The notes under the pieces were generated by a model. That model was not told the DNA's origin and did no database searches. It worked only from the letters and a program-made list of their open reading frames with translations. Both the position numbers and the translations under genes were made by a program. A DNA stretch of 64,000 nucleotides, taken from contig NW_020312859.1 of NCBI RefSeq assembly GCF_003265705.1, positions 2,779,035-2,843,034 of the forward strand, given 5' to 3'. Below are positions 11,230 to 23,955 of this stretch, in pieces; the first letter of the stretch is position 1, and each line of letters begins with the position of its first letter. This DNA comes from Callorhinus ursinus. Lineage: Eukaryota; Chordata; Mammalia; Carnivora; Otariidae.

Positions 11230-11560
11230 TCCTCCCTCTCAGGGGTCCCTCTCCCCGACCCCCACGACACACGGGAGGACTCGTGGGCACTCACCGGCCG
11301 GGCTACGGGGCGGAGCGCGGGTCTATCGGCGGCGGGAGCCTCGTCCGGCAGCGCGCACAGCACCGACCCGCACTCCCTGCCCGGCCGGCCCGGCCCCTCG
11401 CGCCGGAAGTGACGTCTGCGGGGCGTGGGAAGGCGAGTCGCCGCCCGTGAGTGCGCATGTGCAACATCTCGCCGCAGTGCCGGCGCTGTGTCCCCACCTA
11501 GCGGCCAAGTCTGCGCGCTGGAGGAGTCCGGCCGGCGGAGAGGCTAGTTGGGAGGGTCAG
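11230..11560 (-). promoter_or_regulatory. TTPAL: TTPAL CpG-island promoter
   Basis: Local CpG-dense stretch with no TATA box. It contains an overlapping ETS/CRE composite (CCGGAAGTGACGTC, 11403-11416), a GC-box-like GGGGCGTGGG (about 11420) and an NRF1-like GTGCGCATGTGC (11451-11462). These are typical of ubiquitously active promoters, consistent with broad TTPAL expression. The motifs are seen directly; promoter function is inferred from position and composition. Confidence 0.75.
11295..11450 (-). other. TTPAL: TTPAL exon 1 (5' UTR, approximate 5' end)
   Basis: A strong donor (CCG|GTGAGTG, GT at 11293-11294) sits inside CpG-rich DNA upstream of the first coding exon, which fits the human non-coding exon 1. 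The transcription start cannot be placed exactly; it is set near the ETS/CRE cluster. Confidence 0.6.
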
Positions 11561-12339
11561 GGTGAATGAGGCCCCGGAGAAAGAAGGAAAGAAACTAGAA
11601 CATGCCACCATGTACTTGGTGTTTTACATCCACTGTCTTACTGAATCCTCGGGGATTTATGGAATCCCCCTCTTTCATGGAAGGAAATTGGCAGTCAATG
11701 AGGTGTAAAGGGTTTCCAACCTAGACCTCGGGATTGGCATTCCAGGATTCTTCCCACCGCAGCTGCCATCGGGACAGGGGACTGCAAGGGGGGAGATGCC
11801 CATCCAGCGGACATCTGTCTGTCTGTAGCTGAGTGACCGCAGGCCTCAGTTTCCTCATATGTAGCATGATTCTTGCTTTGAAAGTCCCATTGAATAATTA
11901 CTTGTGTCCTGCTTTGGGGCTCATAAAGTCTCCTTCAGAAAGTGGTAGCTTGAAAAAAGGTGTTCCTGCCCCACCCCCAGTTCATTAAACCCCAGCACCA
12001 TCACCCCCACCCCCACCCCAACATGGATTTCATGCAACTAAGGCTTTGAGACAAAGCTCCTTGGTCGCTGTCTCAAGCAAGAGTAAAGACACAAAACCAT
12101 TTCTAGAGAGAAATTCTGTGGCCTGGGAGGACTGGGAGCCCAAAGGTGTATCCAAGAGATGACCTTAAACAATCCCTTCCTTTCCCGACCTCAGAGGCAA
12201 GAGGAGCTCTGGGAGATTGGAACTGACCCGTGAGGCCCGTGAGAACATGGCAATTTCTGCCAGATCCCAGATTGTTGAGGAAAGTAGGGGAGCCCGGGAG
12301 TTGTAAGTTTTGACTCCTGCTCTGGCTCCACCACTTCTA
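11561..12339. other. Intergenic, no gene
   Basis: Unique sequence upstream of the TTPAL promoter, with a short MIR-like piece (about 11830-11960) and an ACCCCC-rich patch near 12000. Nothing else is recognised. Confidence 0.5.
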
Positions 12340-12490
12340 GGATAAAATACAGAGCACTCAGTTAAATTTAAATTTCAGATAAACAACAATTTCTTTTTAA
12401 GTGTAAGTATGTCTCATGCAACATTTGGGATATATTATACTAAAAAATGTATTATCTATCAGCACTTCAAATTTAACTGGACACCCTGTG
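12340..12490. repeat. Imperfect palindromic interspersed repeat
   Basis: The left arm (AAATACAGAGCACTCAGTTAAATTT) is the near reverse complement of the right arm (AAATTTAACTGGACACCCTGTGTTTT) around an AT-rich centre. A second copy is at 25596-25725. Family not named. Confidence 0.6.
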
Positions 12491-12519
12491 TTTTGTTTGT
12501 TTGGGTTTTTTTCCCCAAA

Positions 12520-13318
12520 ATCTATGTATTAGTTTCCTATTGCTTCTGTAACAAATTGTTGCAAACGTGGTGACTTGAAACAACACAAATTTATTCTTTT
12601 ATAGTTCTGCAGGTCGGAAGTCTAAAATCAAGGTGTTGACAGGGATGCATTGTCTCTGAGGACTTTAAGGGGGAATCTATTTTTTTCACCTTTTTAGCTT
12701 CTAGAGGCCACTTGCAATCCACAGCTCACGGCTCATGCCTCAAATCACTTCAGCCTCTTACTTTTGTTGGCACATCTACTACTGACTCTGATCCTCCTGA
12801 GTTCCTCTTTTAAATTTTTTAAAATTTTTCTTGTGGCAAGAGCACCTAACATGAGATCTACCCTCTTTTTTTTTTCAAAATTTTTTATTGTTATGTTAAT
12901 CACCATATATTACATCATTAGTTTTTGATGCAGTGTTCCATGATTGATTGTTTGTTCATAACACCCAGTGCTCCATGCAGAACGTGCCCTCTTTAATACC
13001 CATCACCAGGCTGACCCATCCCCCCACCCCCCCACCCCCCTAAAACCCCCAGTTTTTTTTTGAGATCTACCCTCTTAACAAGTTTTTAAGTGTACAATAC
13101 GTATCACTGGCTACAGATACAATGTGTCCTGCCCCCCTCTTATAAAGACTCTTGTGATTACATTGGGCCCACCCAGATAATCTAGGATTATCTCCCATCT
13201 CGAGATCCTTAACTTAATCACATCTTCAAAGTTCCTTTTATCATGTTCGATAAGATAATAACAGGCTCCGAAGATTAGGGCAAGGATATGTGTGGGGCGC
13301 CATTATTCAGCCTACCAT
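12520..13318 (+). mobile_element. MLT1-type LTR (ERVL-MaLR), interrupted
   Basis: The left part begins GTATTAGTTTCCTATTGCTTC and AACAACACAAATTTATTC. The right part contains GATTACATTGGGCCCACCC and ends CATTATTCAGCCTACCATGA. These are the two ends of a MaLR solitary LTR. An L1 fragment, itself split by a younger L1, sits between them. No viral coding sequence is present. Confidence 0.75.
12866..13063 (-). mobile_element. Young caniform L1 3' end
   Basis: 5'-truncated minus-strand L1 tail: poly-T, then TTGTTATGTTAATCACCATA, AACACCCAGTGCTCCATGCA and a C-rich block. Perfect duplications GAGATCTACCCTCTT flank it (about 12852-12866 and 13064-13078). Confidence 0.88.
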
Positions 13319-13799
13319 GATCTGGCAACCTTATGTGCAACCATGTGACCATAGCCAAGTCACTCAAATTTCCAAAGCCTCTAGTTCTTCATGGGCAAAA
13401 AAGCTGATTAAATAAGCTCATAAGGGGAAACACCTTGCTCCTGGCCAGGCAAACAGTGTTTTTACAAATGGCAGCTCTCATGGCAAAGGGCAAGGGATGA
13501 TCCTCTCCAACCCTTGGTGTCCTAGTTACTGGAATAAATGCCTCTCCTCCACCCAGACCCAGGGCCCATTGGTGGTACCGTCCAGGTTGCAATCCCAGAT
13601 ACTGCCAGCAGGAGGAGAAGAATACAGGTCTAGAACCTGCTCTCAAGGGCAGGGGAGGGTTGGGAGGTGATTCAGAGATGCCCTAGAAGTCCCTGCCCCA
13701 TCCCTCAATTGAGGGCCATTACTTTTGGTTCCTCCTGGTGTTACATATCATGGAACCAAGATATTTTAGGATTAGAAGAGTCTCAGATAATCAGCAAAG

Positions 13800-14025
13800 A
13801 AAGTTTTCGTTTTTTGAGAGATTATATACACTAGGTACTATGCTAAATTGTTTGTATGATTTCAATTATACCTTACTACAACCCTGTGAACAGGAAGCTA
13901 GGATTGTCCCATGTACAGATGGGGAAACTAAAACCCAGAAAGGGAAAGTCACTTGCCTGGGGGCTCAAGATAATCAGTGAAAGAGCTGGGTTTGAGCCCA
14001 AGTCTGTATGCCAACACAGCCCCAA
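13800..14025 (-). repeat. MIR SINE
   Basis: Reverse MIR: CCCATGTACAGATGGGGAAACT, AGTCACTTGCCTGGGG and GAGCTGGGTTTGAGCCCAAG. A second related piece follows at about 14080-14190. Confidence 0.65.
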
Positions 14026-14517
14026 ATTTTACTTTGCCTTGGAGGTTATGTTGCCTCTCTGTTCTTACAGGTTGGGAAGCAGGCTCAGAAGAGGAGAAGA
14101 AATTGCCCATGGTCACATAGTAACTCCAAGATTGAGCTGGGATTTGAACTTCTGTCTTTTACTTTTCTGCATTGGACACTCAGAAGTAACACACTTGGAA
14201 CTGCCCCTCGAAAGATCCATTTCCTTGGGGGTAAAGGGGGGGGTATGTGTCCCATTGTCTAGGGAGTCCTTAGAAGGATTCAGTAGAATGGCATGTGCAG
14301 AGTCCTGGTACCTTGGATCATGACATGTCTGTTAACTCATGACAGGCACCCCACTTGAGAGCAGAAAGGTCACTGGAGGGAGGGCAGCTTGTCCTGCGTC
14401 TTGGTTTGGAGGGCTTCACACATCCAGCCCTAGCTTCATCCAGTCTCTGAAGAAAAAAATCTGGCCATTGGGTATGTTCTAAAGGAGGCCAGAAATGCCT
14501 GACCTATCACTGTTTTC

Positions 14518-14726
14518 TATCTTTTTTTTAAAGATTTTTTTTAAAATTTATTTGAGACAGAGAGGGAGAGAGACAGAGCATGAGCCAGGGGGAGGGACAG
14601 AGGGAGAAGGAGAAGCAGACTCCCTGCTGAGCAAGGAGCTTGACGTGGGGCTCAATCCCAGGACCCTGAGATCATGACCTGAGCTGAAGGCAGACGCCCA
14701 ACTGACTGAGCCACCCAGGCGCCCCT
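14518..14726 (-). mobile_element. SINEC
   Basis: Minus-strand copy ending GAGCCACCCAGGCGCCCC, with perfect duplications CTATCACTGTTTTC at 14504-14517 and 14727-14740. Confidence 0.94.
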
Positions 14727-14837
14727 CTATCACTGTTTTCAGAACATGTGATTCTGACTTCGGACAATCTGCTAGAACCAGTTTTAGTATTGATTCTAAG
14801 GTAAGGCTTATTTAAGATAGCACTATGATATAGGGCA

Positions 14838-15065
14838 TAGTTTCTCATCCACAACACTATTGGCTTTTGGGGCTGTGCAAGTCTTTTTTGAGGGGTGGGG
14901 GGTTTATGCCAACCTGTACATTGTAGGATGTTTAATGGCATTCTTGGTCTCTACCCACTAGATGACAGTAGCACCCCACACTTACGGTGGTGAAAAGCAA
15001 AAATGCCTTCAGACATTGCCAAATATGCACTAGGGAAAAAAATTGCCCCAGTTGAAAACCACTGG
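14838..15065 (-). mobile_element. MER20 DNA transposon
   Basis: Reverse MER20: TGTAGGATGTTTAATGGCAT, CTACCCACTAGATGACAGTAG, CAGACATTGCCAAATATGC, terminal AGTTGAAAACCACTGG. Confidence 0.75.
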
Positions 15066-16229
15066 TATAGAAGAAAGAAAGTTGGCTTCTGGTGGGACAG
15101 ACATGAGTCAGCTGGGCAACCTTGGAACAATTACTTACCTTGGCTTCTGCAACCATAAATTCTCTACTAACAGCTACCACTGATTGAATGCCTTTTTTTT
15201 TTTTTTTTGGCAGTGACATGAACTCTTTGCTGGAATAATTTCATTTAATTGTCAATAACAGAATCCTGAAGGGACACTGGCTGGTGGAAGCAGGGAGGAA
15301 GAAGTAAGGGAGACAGGGAGAAAGTAGTCTGTATTATGCATCTTCTCTGTTCCATGAACGATGGCAGGTGTTTTCACATTTCGTTTATCCCCTGTCATTA
15401 GCTGTGTGAGTTTGAGCAAACCACCCTGGGGCTCAGTTTCCTCATCTGTAAAATGATAGCAGCTGGGGAGTTCTGATAAGATGATGGCAGTGATGCCCAG
15501 CCCAGATTTAAATCCTCCTAAGTCCCCACATACAAACAGAAGCAAAATTCCATACCCACATTTGCAACAAAACTAGGTGACAAGGTATTTTCAGGAACTC
15601 CACGAACAAATGAGTGAGGACAAATCAGCAACAGCTACGAGGCCTGAGTGCCACTAGGGCCTCTGTGGAGGAGGTATAAAAGGGAAGCAGCAAGGTGTCT
15701 AACAGACCTAAGAACAGGAGTCCCCAGATTGCAACATCTAGTTGTGGGAATGCCTGGCAGGGCAATTTGGAAAATAGCAGCCAAAACTGGGAAGGGTTTT
15801 GCCAGCTCCAGCTGGGGGAGTGCAAGGGGTCTGCCACGAGGCTTAAGGGCTGATAGAGTTTAATGCCCATGAATTCCAGAAATGACCACCAAGCCTTCCT
15901 TCTAGGACAGGTCCCATGCTGAGAAACACCTGGGAAGGAGATTGCAATGGAGCAGGATAGGGAAAGTAGAAATCAAGGAAAGAACTGGGCTAGATGAAAG
16001 TGGGGGAGGAGAACAGAGCCAGAAAACCTCAGCGGTAAAGCCAGATTTTTGTTAACAATAGGCAGAAACAACAAAATGGGGAGCTCTGTGAAAATACAAA
16101 AGTTTTCTTAACCAAGCCTCCTCTTAAATGTTCAGAAAAACTAATTTCACATAAAATGAGCAATGGAAAAGTTTCGAAGTCAAATCCTGGGAAAGCAAGA
16201 TGGCTTAAAGAAGAAGGAAGAGGAAGAAG

Positions 16230-16231
16230 AG

Positions 16232-16275
<44 letters not shown>
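16230..16275 (+). repeat. (GA)n microsatellite
   Basis: GAGAGA tract broken by single AAA interruptions. Confidence 0.9.
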
Positions 16276-16276
<1 letters not shown>

Positions 16277-16433
16277 AGACCGGGAGAGAGGAGAACAGTC
16301 CTACAGACAATGAAAGCCACCCAGAAAAACATTAAAAAAAAAAAAAGAGTGAAGCAAGTTAAAAACATGAACAAAATGATGTAAGACAAAAAAGAACACT
16401 ATAAATCAGAACTATAGAAATTCAGAAACCAGG

Positions 16434-16634
16434 GACGCCTGGGTGGCTCAGTCGGTTAAGTGTCTGCCTTCGGCTCAGGTTATGATCCCAGGGTCCTGGG
16501 ATCGAGTCCTGCATTGGGCTCCCTGCTCAGCAGGGAGCCTGCTTCTCCCTCTCCCTCTGCCTGCAGCTCCCCCTGCTTGTGCTTGCTCTTTCTTTCTGAC
16601 AGATAAATAAATACTTAAAAAATTTAAAAAAAAA
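16434..16634 (+). mobile_element. SINEC
   Basis: Full-length plus copy with perfect 18-bp duplications AGAAATTCAGAAACCAGG at 16416-16433 and 16635-16652. Confidence 0.95.
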
Positions 16635-16639
16635 AGAAA

Positions 16640-17220
16640 TTCAGAAACCAGGTGCCAACTCATGAAAGAACCAGAGATAAAGGAAAAATTATCTTTAAAA
16701 TGAAAAATGAACTAAATGGAATATAAGAGCAAATGAAAAAATAAAATCAACAGTTGAGATAAATAGAAAGTGAAAGGGGGGGCAATTTTTAAAAATTAAA
16801 GTTCAATGAGGATATAAAAGAATTTGAGGGACAGGGACAAACATTGAAGTTCGGAAATGAAAATCTAACCTAGGAATAAGAGGAGTCATTGATGGGAAAA
16901 GTATGACAAAGAAACAACAAAAAACAAAAACAAAGCAAGGAATACTTCGTCGACCCAGAACAACCAATACCAAGGCACAGTTTTGTAAAATTACTGGTTT
17001 TTAAAGAGAAAGAAAAAATTCTTTAGGCGCCCTAGGCATGAAGGCAAAAAAGAAATAAAATGAGATTCTCATCAGACTCTTCAACAGCAACGCTTTAAGG
17101 CAGAAGAAAATGGTATAATATGGTATGATATTCAAAGAAAGTACGAACCAAGAATTTATATCCAGCAAAACTGACCTTCTATAAAGACCCATTATTACCT
17201 TGCAAACACTCAGTATTTTT
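16640..17220 (+). repeat. Probable L1M fragment
   Basis: A-rich sequence with the L1-like run CATCAGACTCTTCAACAGCAACGCTTTAAGGC followed by AGAATTTATATCCAGC. Reading frames are destroyed. Confidence 0.45.
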
Positions 17221-17356
17221 TCCATGAGCCCTTCCTGAGGAGTCTACTGAGATCAAGCTCCAGCCCAACAACATGTGTGGAGAGACATTGCCATGAGGAC
17301 TGGTGGTAAGCACTCGGTATGTATTTACTTGGAGAAGTAACACTAAAAGAGAGTTA

Positions 17357-17784
<428 letters not shown>

Positions 17785-17799
17785 GAGAGAGAGAAATGA

Positions 17800-18960
17800 A
17801 GTTTATAGTGCCTACATGCTTTAACAGTGTAGCTATAGTACAGTCCCCCAAAGTGGTGGGGAAGGGGCACAGTGGATGCAAACATTTTTGTATCCATTTT
17901 CAGTATTCTAGTCGGTAGCGGCAATTTTACCATTGTTATTCTGAGACTGTTGCATGTATAAAGTGGCAAATCAGTTATTGTAGAACCTTTCAAATTTTTC
18001 ATCTCCTGTGTCGAAAACTAAAGTTATATGTGAGGTATACATATACTCTGTAATCTATGTATTTATATAAAATACCTAATTCTATTCACTAATAAGGCCT
18101 AGAAACAATGATCATTTAGTAACAGGGAGCATACATAACACTCAGTTTATGAGTGTTGAAATGCCCTTTTCTATTTAAGAAAATAGAAGGACCTCTTGGA
18201 GAAATTGATGATTCTAGAGGTGTGACAGGAAATATACAAGATGAGCCTGGAATATCTTGTCATACCAGATAACAAGGAAGCCTTCAAGGCTATCCAGTGG
18301 ACTTAGAAACCAACCTAATGCTGGTACCATTTCAGCCGCAGCCAAGATTATACTTGCAATCGATTGAAATGCGTCAAATATGTTTCAGTAAGTTCATAAT
18401 GATACTCAGCAAAAACACTAACTGATCACCTTCTGAAGATAGTTAAGAAACAAATTATACTCTTAAAAAACTACGTAAATAAAACAGAAGAATCGAATAT
18501 TTGTTCCACCTTTCCTATATGAACTGTACCATTGGGTGACCAAATAATAGATTAAGAAAACATCTTCTTATAAAATTATTACAACTGATACAGGAAAACA
18601 AAATGATACAATATTGCCATTTTGCAACCTACTATGAGTTAGTGTATGTAACCATTGTACCCAATAGCTGCTAATATCGAAGAAGAGCAAACTGTAGCCA
18701 TGTATGTGCTTCTTGATAAAAGAACACAGAACCACCTATAATCATGCCAGAGGGATGGAAACTGGGTGACTGAGCTGCTTATATGCAGGGAAATGCAGAG
18801 GGCAAGGGCCATGTTGAATATTGGACTGTGAGGATGCAATAGACAAAATCCAGACTTTGAGAAACTCTATGGGTCAAACAGGAGAACAGATAAACTACAA
18901 GGAAAAGAAAGAGATTGGGGGTGGGGATATATGGCTTAAAACATAAAGTTTTTTTTTTTA
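17800..18960. other. AT-rich intergenic, probable old LINE remnants
   Basis: No gene. The stretch around 18700-18910 (AAATCCAGACTTTGAGAAACTC, GAACAGATAAACTACAAGG) looks like decayed L1M 3' sequence; the rest is not recognised. Confidence 0.4.
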
Positions 18961-19265
18961 ATGGGCAAAATGGAAGTATAATGTCTAGGGATGCACATTC
19001 AAATGATTAAGCAAGGAAATAATTGCTATGAAAGTCAGGTTAGTAATTACTTTTGGGGGAGGGGCTATGATTGAGAGGGGGTACATGGAGGGGCTCCTGG
19101 GGTCACTAGCAAAGTTTTATTTCTTGACCTGGGTGGTGGTTACCAGGATGTTTGCCCCCCAAATAATCACTAAGCTGCAAATTTAATTTGTATGATTTTC
19201 CACATCTGTGATTTGTTTTATAATATAAAGTTTTTAAAAGATGAAAACAGAACTACCTACTTCAC

Positions 19266-19294
19266 AGTGTGTGTGTGTGTGTGTGTGTGTGTGC
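19266..19294 (+). repeat. (TG)n microsatellite
   Basis: About 14 uninterrupted GT units. Confidence 0.95.
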
Positions 19295-19455
19295 ATATAC
19301 ACATGTTTGAATATCTGGCTTCTGGTGCATAGTAGGTACTCAATAAATATGAGTCCTCTTCCCCATTAATTCTGTCCAACAGCCTTACTGGTGTGATTTC
19401 AGCACCATTGCTAACATTACTAACTTGTGTGACTAATCAAAAATAGTTAATACTC

Positions 19456-19636
19456 GGGATGCTTGGGTGGCTCAGTCAGTTGGGTGACTGTCTTCGGTTC
19501 AGGTCATGATCCTGGAGTCGCAGGATCGAGTCCCACGTCGGGCTCCCTGCTCGGTGGAGAGTCTGCTTTCCCCCTGACCCATCCCCCTCTCATGCGCTCT
19601 CTCTCTCTCTCTCAAAGAAATAAATAAAACCTCTAA
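19456..19636 (+). mobile_element. SINEC
   Basis: Plus copy with head GGGATGCTTGGGTGGCTCAG and duplications AAAATAGTTAATACTC on both sides. Confidence 0.93.
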
Positions 19637-19654
19637 AAAAATAGTTAATACTCA

Positions 19655-19850
19655 TTAAGTGATTATTATGTGCCAGGCACCATTCCCAGTACATCTGATC
19701 TAACAGCATCCTCATAATTCTATTATTATTATTCCCATTTTACAGAGAAGAAAACTGAGAGTTGGAGAGGTCACCTGTGGCCACACAGCAGGTGGTAAAG
19801 CAGCCTGGTTTTGAACCCAGGCAGTCTGCCTCCACAGTCCATACTTGCGC
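19655..19850 (-). repeat. MIR SINE
   Basis: Reverse MIR: TTATTATGTGCCAGGCACC, CCATTTTACAGAGAAGAAAACTGAG, CACACAGCAGGTGGTAAAGC. A second partial reverse MIR follows at about 19950-20080. Confidence 0.75.
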
Positions 19851-20754
19851 CCACTGCATATATAACTTACTGGTTTTCATTTGGTGTCCAGTGGCCTTGT
19901 TTGCAGGCATAACTTTCCCCTACCGTGTGCCTGCCAGTGTGTGTGCCATCTCTTGACACTCATTACCTGAATCTCACAACAACCCTGGTGGGTGGAGGTG
20001 CTTGTTAGTTTGCATTTGACAGATGGGAAAACCGGAGCCAGAGAGGCAAAGGAACTTGCCCAAAGCAAATGGCAGTTGGTGTTGGGGGGGTGGTAAATTG
20101 TGGATGGGAAGGGTTCATACTCTTTGGCCCTCGGGATTTGAAAGAACAAAATGTTCCATACTCTTAAACAGATTCTCATCTGATGGATCTGACCCAGTCT
20201 GAGGTCATGGGTTGCCCAACCAGCCGTCCGGAGCCTGACTTGGCTTGAGAAGTGTCCAGACTAGGGCTGGGAGAAGTCAAGGGCTTGGCAAGCACCAGAC
20301 ATGCCTGACCCCAACCAGGGGATCATGCGAAGCTTGTGACCCATGGGCCTGGCGTGCCTCAAGGAGCCAGAGACTTCTGTTACTCTCTGTGCCAGCCTTT
20401 TTGCTCATAAGCCTTGGAGTCAGGCGGGCTGGCCACATCTCTGAGCTTGAGATAAAGATGTGAGTGGGGCTGGCTCTGTGGATTTCCCGTAAGAGGCGAG
20501 AGCCCAGCTGTGTTTTTCTGGTCACATATTGATTGATTTTTAAATCTGAGTCAGCATGACCGTTTGGAGGTACAGGGTGTCCTCTCTGTTTCCAGGGGCC
20601 CTAGATCCCAGCTGGGCTGAAGTATTTCCAAAACAGGGCCTGGAATGGTAGGGGACCAAGAGGGGTGGAGGCTCCGCACTCCCTGCCCTGCCAATACCAG
20701 CAAAAAAGCCCACCCAGACCACCCTCCACTGTATTAGTAACATGCGGCAGTACT

Positions 20755-21085
20755 GAATCCTTACCAGATGCTGGGCACTGTGCCACACACTTTATATATA
20801 CTCACCCCACCAACCTTGTGGAGATGCTCTCAGGTAGGGGCTCTTATGAGTGCCACTGGACAGGTGGGAAAACTGAAATCAGCAGGAGAAAATCACCTGT
20901 CAGTGGTCACACAGGGATGGAATTGCAGGTCTGTGATTGTGGGATCCTACAGAGTCAGTATCTGGTAACACTCTATATATGTCACTCAGCCCTCACAGTG
21001 ACCCCATGGTGTAGGTATTGTCACCTTCATGAAGATATGAGAAAACGGAGGCTCGGGGAGGTGGATGGGACTTGTACAGTGTTGC
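20755..21085 (-). repeat. Two adjacent MIR SINEs
   Basis: 20755-20945 carries GGGCACTGTGCCACACACTTTA and GGTGGGAAAACTGAAATCAG; 20985-21085 carries GTAGGTATTGTCACCTTCAT and AAACGGAGGCTCGGGGAGG. Confidence 0.6.
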
Positions 21086-22730
21086 TCTAAAGCTCTGCTG
21101 TGACAGCCAGCGAAAACTTTTCAAGAGCACTGTCCAAAGCCCACAAGTGCTAAAATTTGGCCATGACCACTTAAAACCCCGATATGTATTATTACCCCTC
21201 CATTCACCCACAGTTCTCCTATGGTAGGGAGAGGGGGCAACAATCCTTCGGTGGCCATCTTCTTGGAAGAGTGGAATGGAATGGTGGGGGCTCTTGGGGG
21301 GGGACAATTTGAAGAGCTTAATGTGGGCAGGGATGTCTGGAGGTTGGGAGAAATGGGCTGCCCAGCTGCGCTGGTGAAGGAGCTAGAGCGTGTGGGTGTG
21401 CTGAGGTCAGCCTACACTCCCATGTGCTCCAAGACAAAGGCTGCCGCGGTGTTTCCCATGGACCAGCATGAGCAGAGAGCACCTACAAGGGGTCCAAGCT
21501 TACCCCTTGGTCAGTTGGGACAGTGCAGTCGTGTCCCACAGGATCTTGTGGAGGGACAGAGGGGTGGTAGCAGCAAAAAGGTAGAGTTGGATGTCAAATT
21601 CCTAGGGCTGAGAAAGGAGTTGCTAGAGACCCCTTGGAAGAGAGGTGCATCCATCAAGGTCAAGGGTGAGAAGGGCCTGTGGCATTGGCCATCTCCATGA
21701 GCCCACAACAGTGTCCCATGACAGAAAGGGGCAGCTTAAATTGGGTACTAGAGAGCTCAAAACCAGCCAGCATGGTGGCAGGTCAAGTGAGACCCTTCCT
21801 CTCTCCTCTCCATCTCTACCCAGCCCCCTCAGCCCCACCTCTGGGGAAGGGGAGGAGAAAGAGAGGAGCTTCCTACACCACCTCCCCACCGCAGCAGGCT
21901 GCCAACCTGAAGCAGGACCAAGCTGGCCCAGGGGAGAAGCTTTAAATGCAAATCAAGCTGGGAGTTGTGATCAGTAGCTTTACTGGACATTCTAATTTCT
22001 AAATCGATACTGTGTGTGTGACCTAGAGTAATTATAGAATTGTCTGTTTCTGGAGAATAAGCAGAAAAGTAACGGGGATGCGTTTTCACCTAGTGGCAGA
22101 GAAAATGTCTCTCCACTGAATAAATTTTAAAAGGGACTCTGGGAGACAAAAATAAAGGTGTGTTTAGATTACGTCATTAGTTGGGTTTGTTCAACATGCT
22201 GGTTGCAGCAGGATGGATGATTCTCTAAGACTAGCCTGGAGGTGAATATTCCCGAATGCCCTAGAGCTTGCTTCCTGAGGCAGGCAAGAAGTGTGGGTGC
22301 CTCTGGGGACCTCAAGTCCTTCCTTTATGGGACCAGCACCCCCTCCCGCCCCCCAGATGCTTCAGTGGTTGGCGTCTGATGTCTTATTGTGTCTCCTTCT
22401 CCTGAGCACTGTGACCTCGGAAGTCACCTCCTCATCCACAGATGGTTATCCTCCTCATCCACAGATGGTTCACAGCCAACGACCTGGAAGAGATACAAAA
22501 GGCCAGCACCCTTGCCGGACTTTACCTGAGAGCAAGTCTCTGCTTGGTTCTGTCCCATCCTGCTTTCCTCCCTCCCTTATGGGTTCCACCCTTAATAAAT
22601 CACATGTGCTCCATCCCTGCCTCAGGTTCTGTTTCAAGGGAACCCAACTGAAGACAGCCCTGAGCCCCAGGAGGCATTCTATGACTGGGCCATTTACTTC
22701 ATTAGCAATTCTCCTGGATCCCAAATCAGA
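21086..22730. other. Intergenic, mostly unique
   Basis: No gene supported. It contains a perfect octamer-type ATGCAAAT (21946-21953) in an AT-rich patch and a duplicated CCTCATCCACAGATGGTT (about 22430-22470). Confidence 0.4.
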
Positions 22731-23254
22731 CAGAGGGACCTAGGTTCAAATCCCAGTACAATCCCTTAACTGCTGTGTGACCATGGCCAACGTCTGCTTA
22801 CCCCACCTCGGTTTTCCCATGTGTAAAAGAGAGGAAAAAAATAACAAAACAAAAAACCAACCACTCCCCTCAAGTCTTTATAAGGATGAACCATTCACAC
22901 CCCCTGAGCACAGTGCCTGTAACAATCACTGCTTCTCTTATTCCTCCAGGCTAGGAGCGCTGACTTCACACGAAGGGGGCAGCTTTTACCATCTGGTTTG
23001 AAGGTGTGTCCTGGGGTAAGGCCCCAGACCTTGGGATGGCAGGGGGTCAAGCGTAATCAAACAGCCATCTCTTAGAAACACCTACAATCTGCTCGTCCTG
23101 ATACTCTGTGTTGTCTATGTGCTAGCTCACTGTGTCTTCACTACCTTTCAAAGCTGTTATGGTTATTTCCACTCTACGCAGGAGAAAACTGGGCTCCAGA
23201 AGGGCTAAGGGACCACCGGTGGGGTCACAGGTGAAGAGACGCTAGTGCATCTAG

Positions 23255-23955
23255 CTGGAATGGCTAAAATTAAAAAGACTCACCCTAGGGGACTGGGACT
23301 CTTGGTATACTGCTGGTGGGGACTCAAGATAGCACAGCTGGTTTGGAGAATGGTTTGCAGTGGCTTTTGAAAAAGTTAAACATACACTTACATGACTCAG
23401 CAAAGCCACTCCTCGGCACTTGCCCTCGGGTAACGAGAGTGTCTGTCCACTCGGAGACGTGCGCAAGAATGTTCTTAGCAGTTGTATTTATAATGGTCCC
23501 AAACTGGGGAAAACAATGTCCATCCCCAGGGGAATGTGATAAATGAACTGATATACATATAATAAATAAAAGGGCAATAAAAAGGATCAAACTATTGGTA
23601 GGTACAAAAACCTGGGTGAATCTCACAATAATTATGCCCAATGAAAGAAGCCAAACAAAAAGGGTACATCTTGTACGATTCCATTTCTATAAAATTCCAG
23701 AAATGTTGAAGTAATCTATAGTGAAAAGAAAGTACCCAAAGTGACCGTGGCGGCATGGGAATGGGAATGGGTGTGATGAGGAGATGGCTTACACCGTGGC
23801 ACCAGGAAACTTTCGGAGTGATGGAGACATTCATCATCTTGATTGTGGTGATGGGTTCATAGGTATGCACACATGTCAAAACTCATCAAATTATGCAATT
23901 TAAATAGGAATTGTTCATTGTACATCAATTATGCCTCAATAATGCTGTTTTTTTT
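23255..23955 (+). repeat. L1M-type LINE 3' end
   Basis: Typical old L1 3' region: TGGTATACTGCTGGTGGGGAC, ATTTATAATGGTCCCAAACTGG, CTATAAAATTCCAGAAATG, GTGATGGGTTCATAGGTATG and ATTATGCCTCAATAATGC, then an interrupted T-rich end. Non-coding. Confidence 0.8.

Larger units (their letters stand above)
7908..11294 (-). other. TTPAL: TTPAL intron 1
   Basis: Intron between the non-coding first exon and exon 2. It holds an L1M-type 3' fragment (8190-8760), an ancient unassigned repeat (9530-10400) and a plus SINEC nested in it (9717-9910). The last 250 bp merge into the CpG-rich promoter. Confidence 0.75.

Noticed and set aside
11303..11508. Short minus-strand frames across the TTPAL CpG island
   Set aside because: CpG-rich antisense or 5' UTR frames without supported starts; arginine- and alanine-rich shadows.
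16163..16384. Lys/Glu/Arg-rich open frame
   Set aside because: Produced by the (GA)n microsatellite and A-rich sequence.
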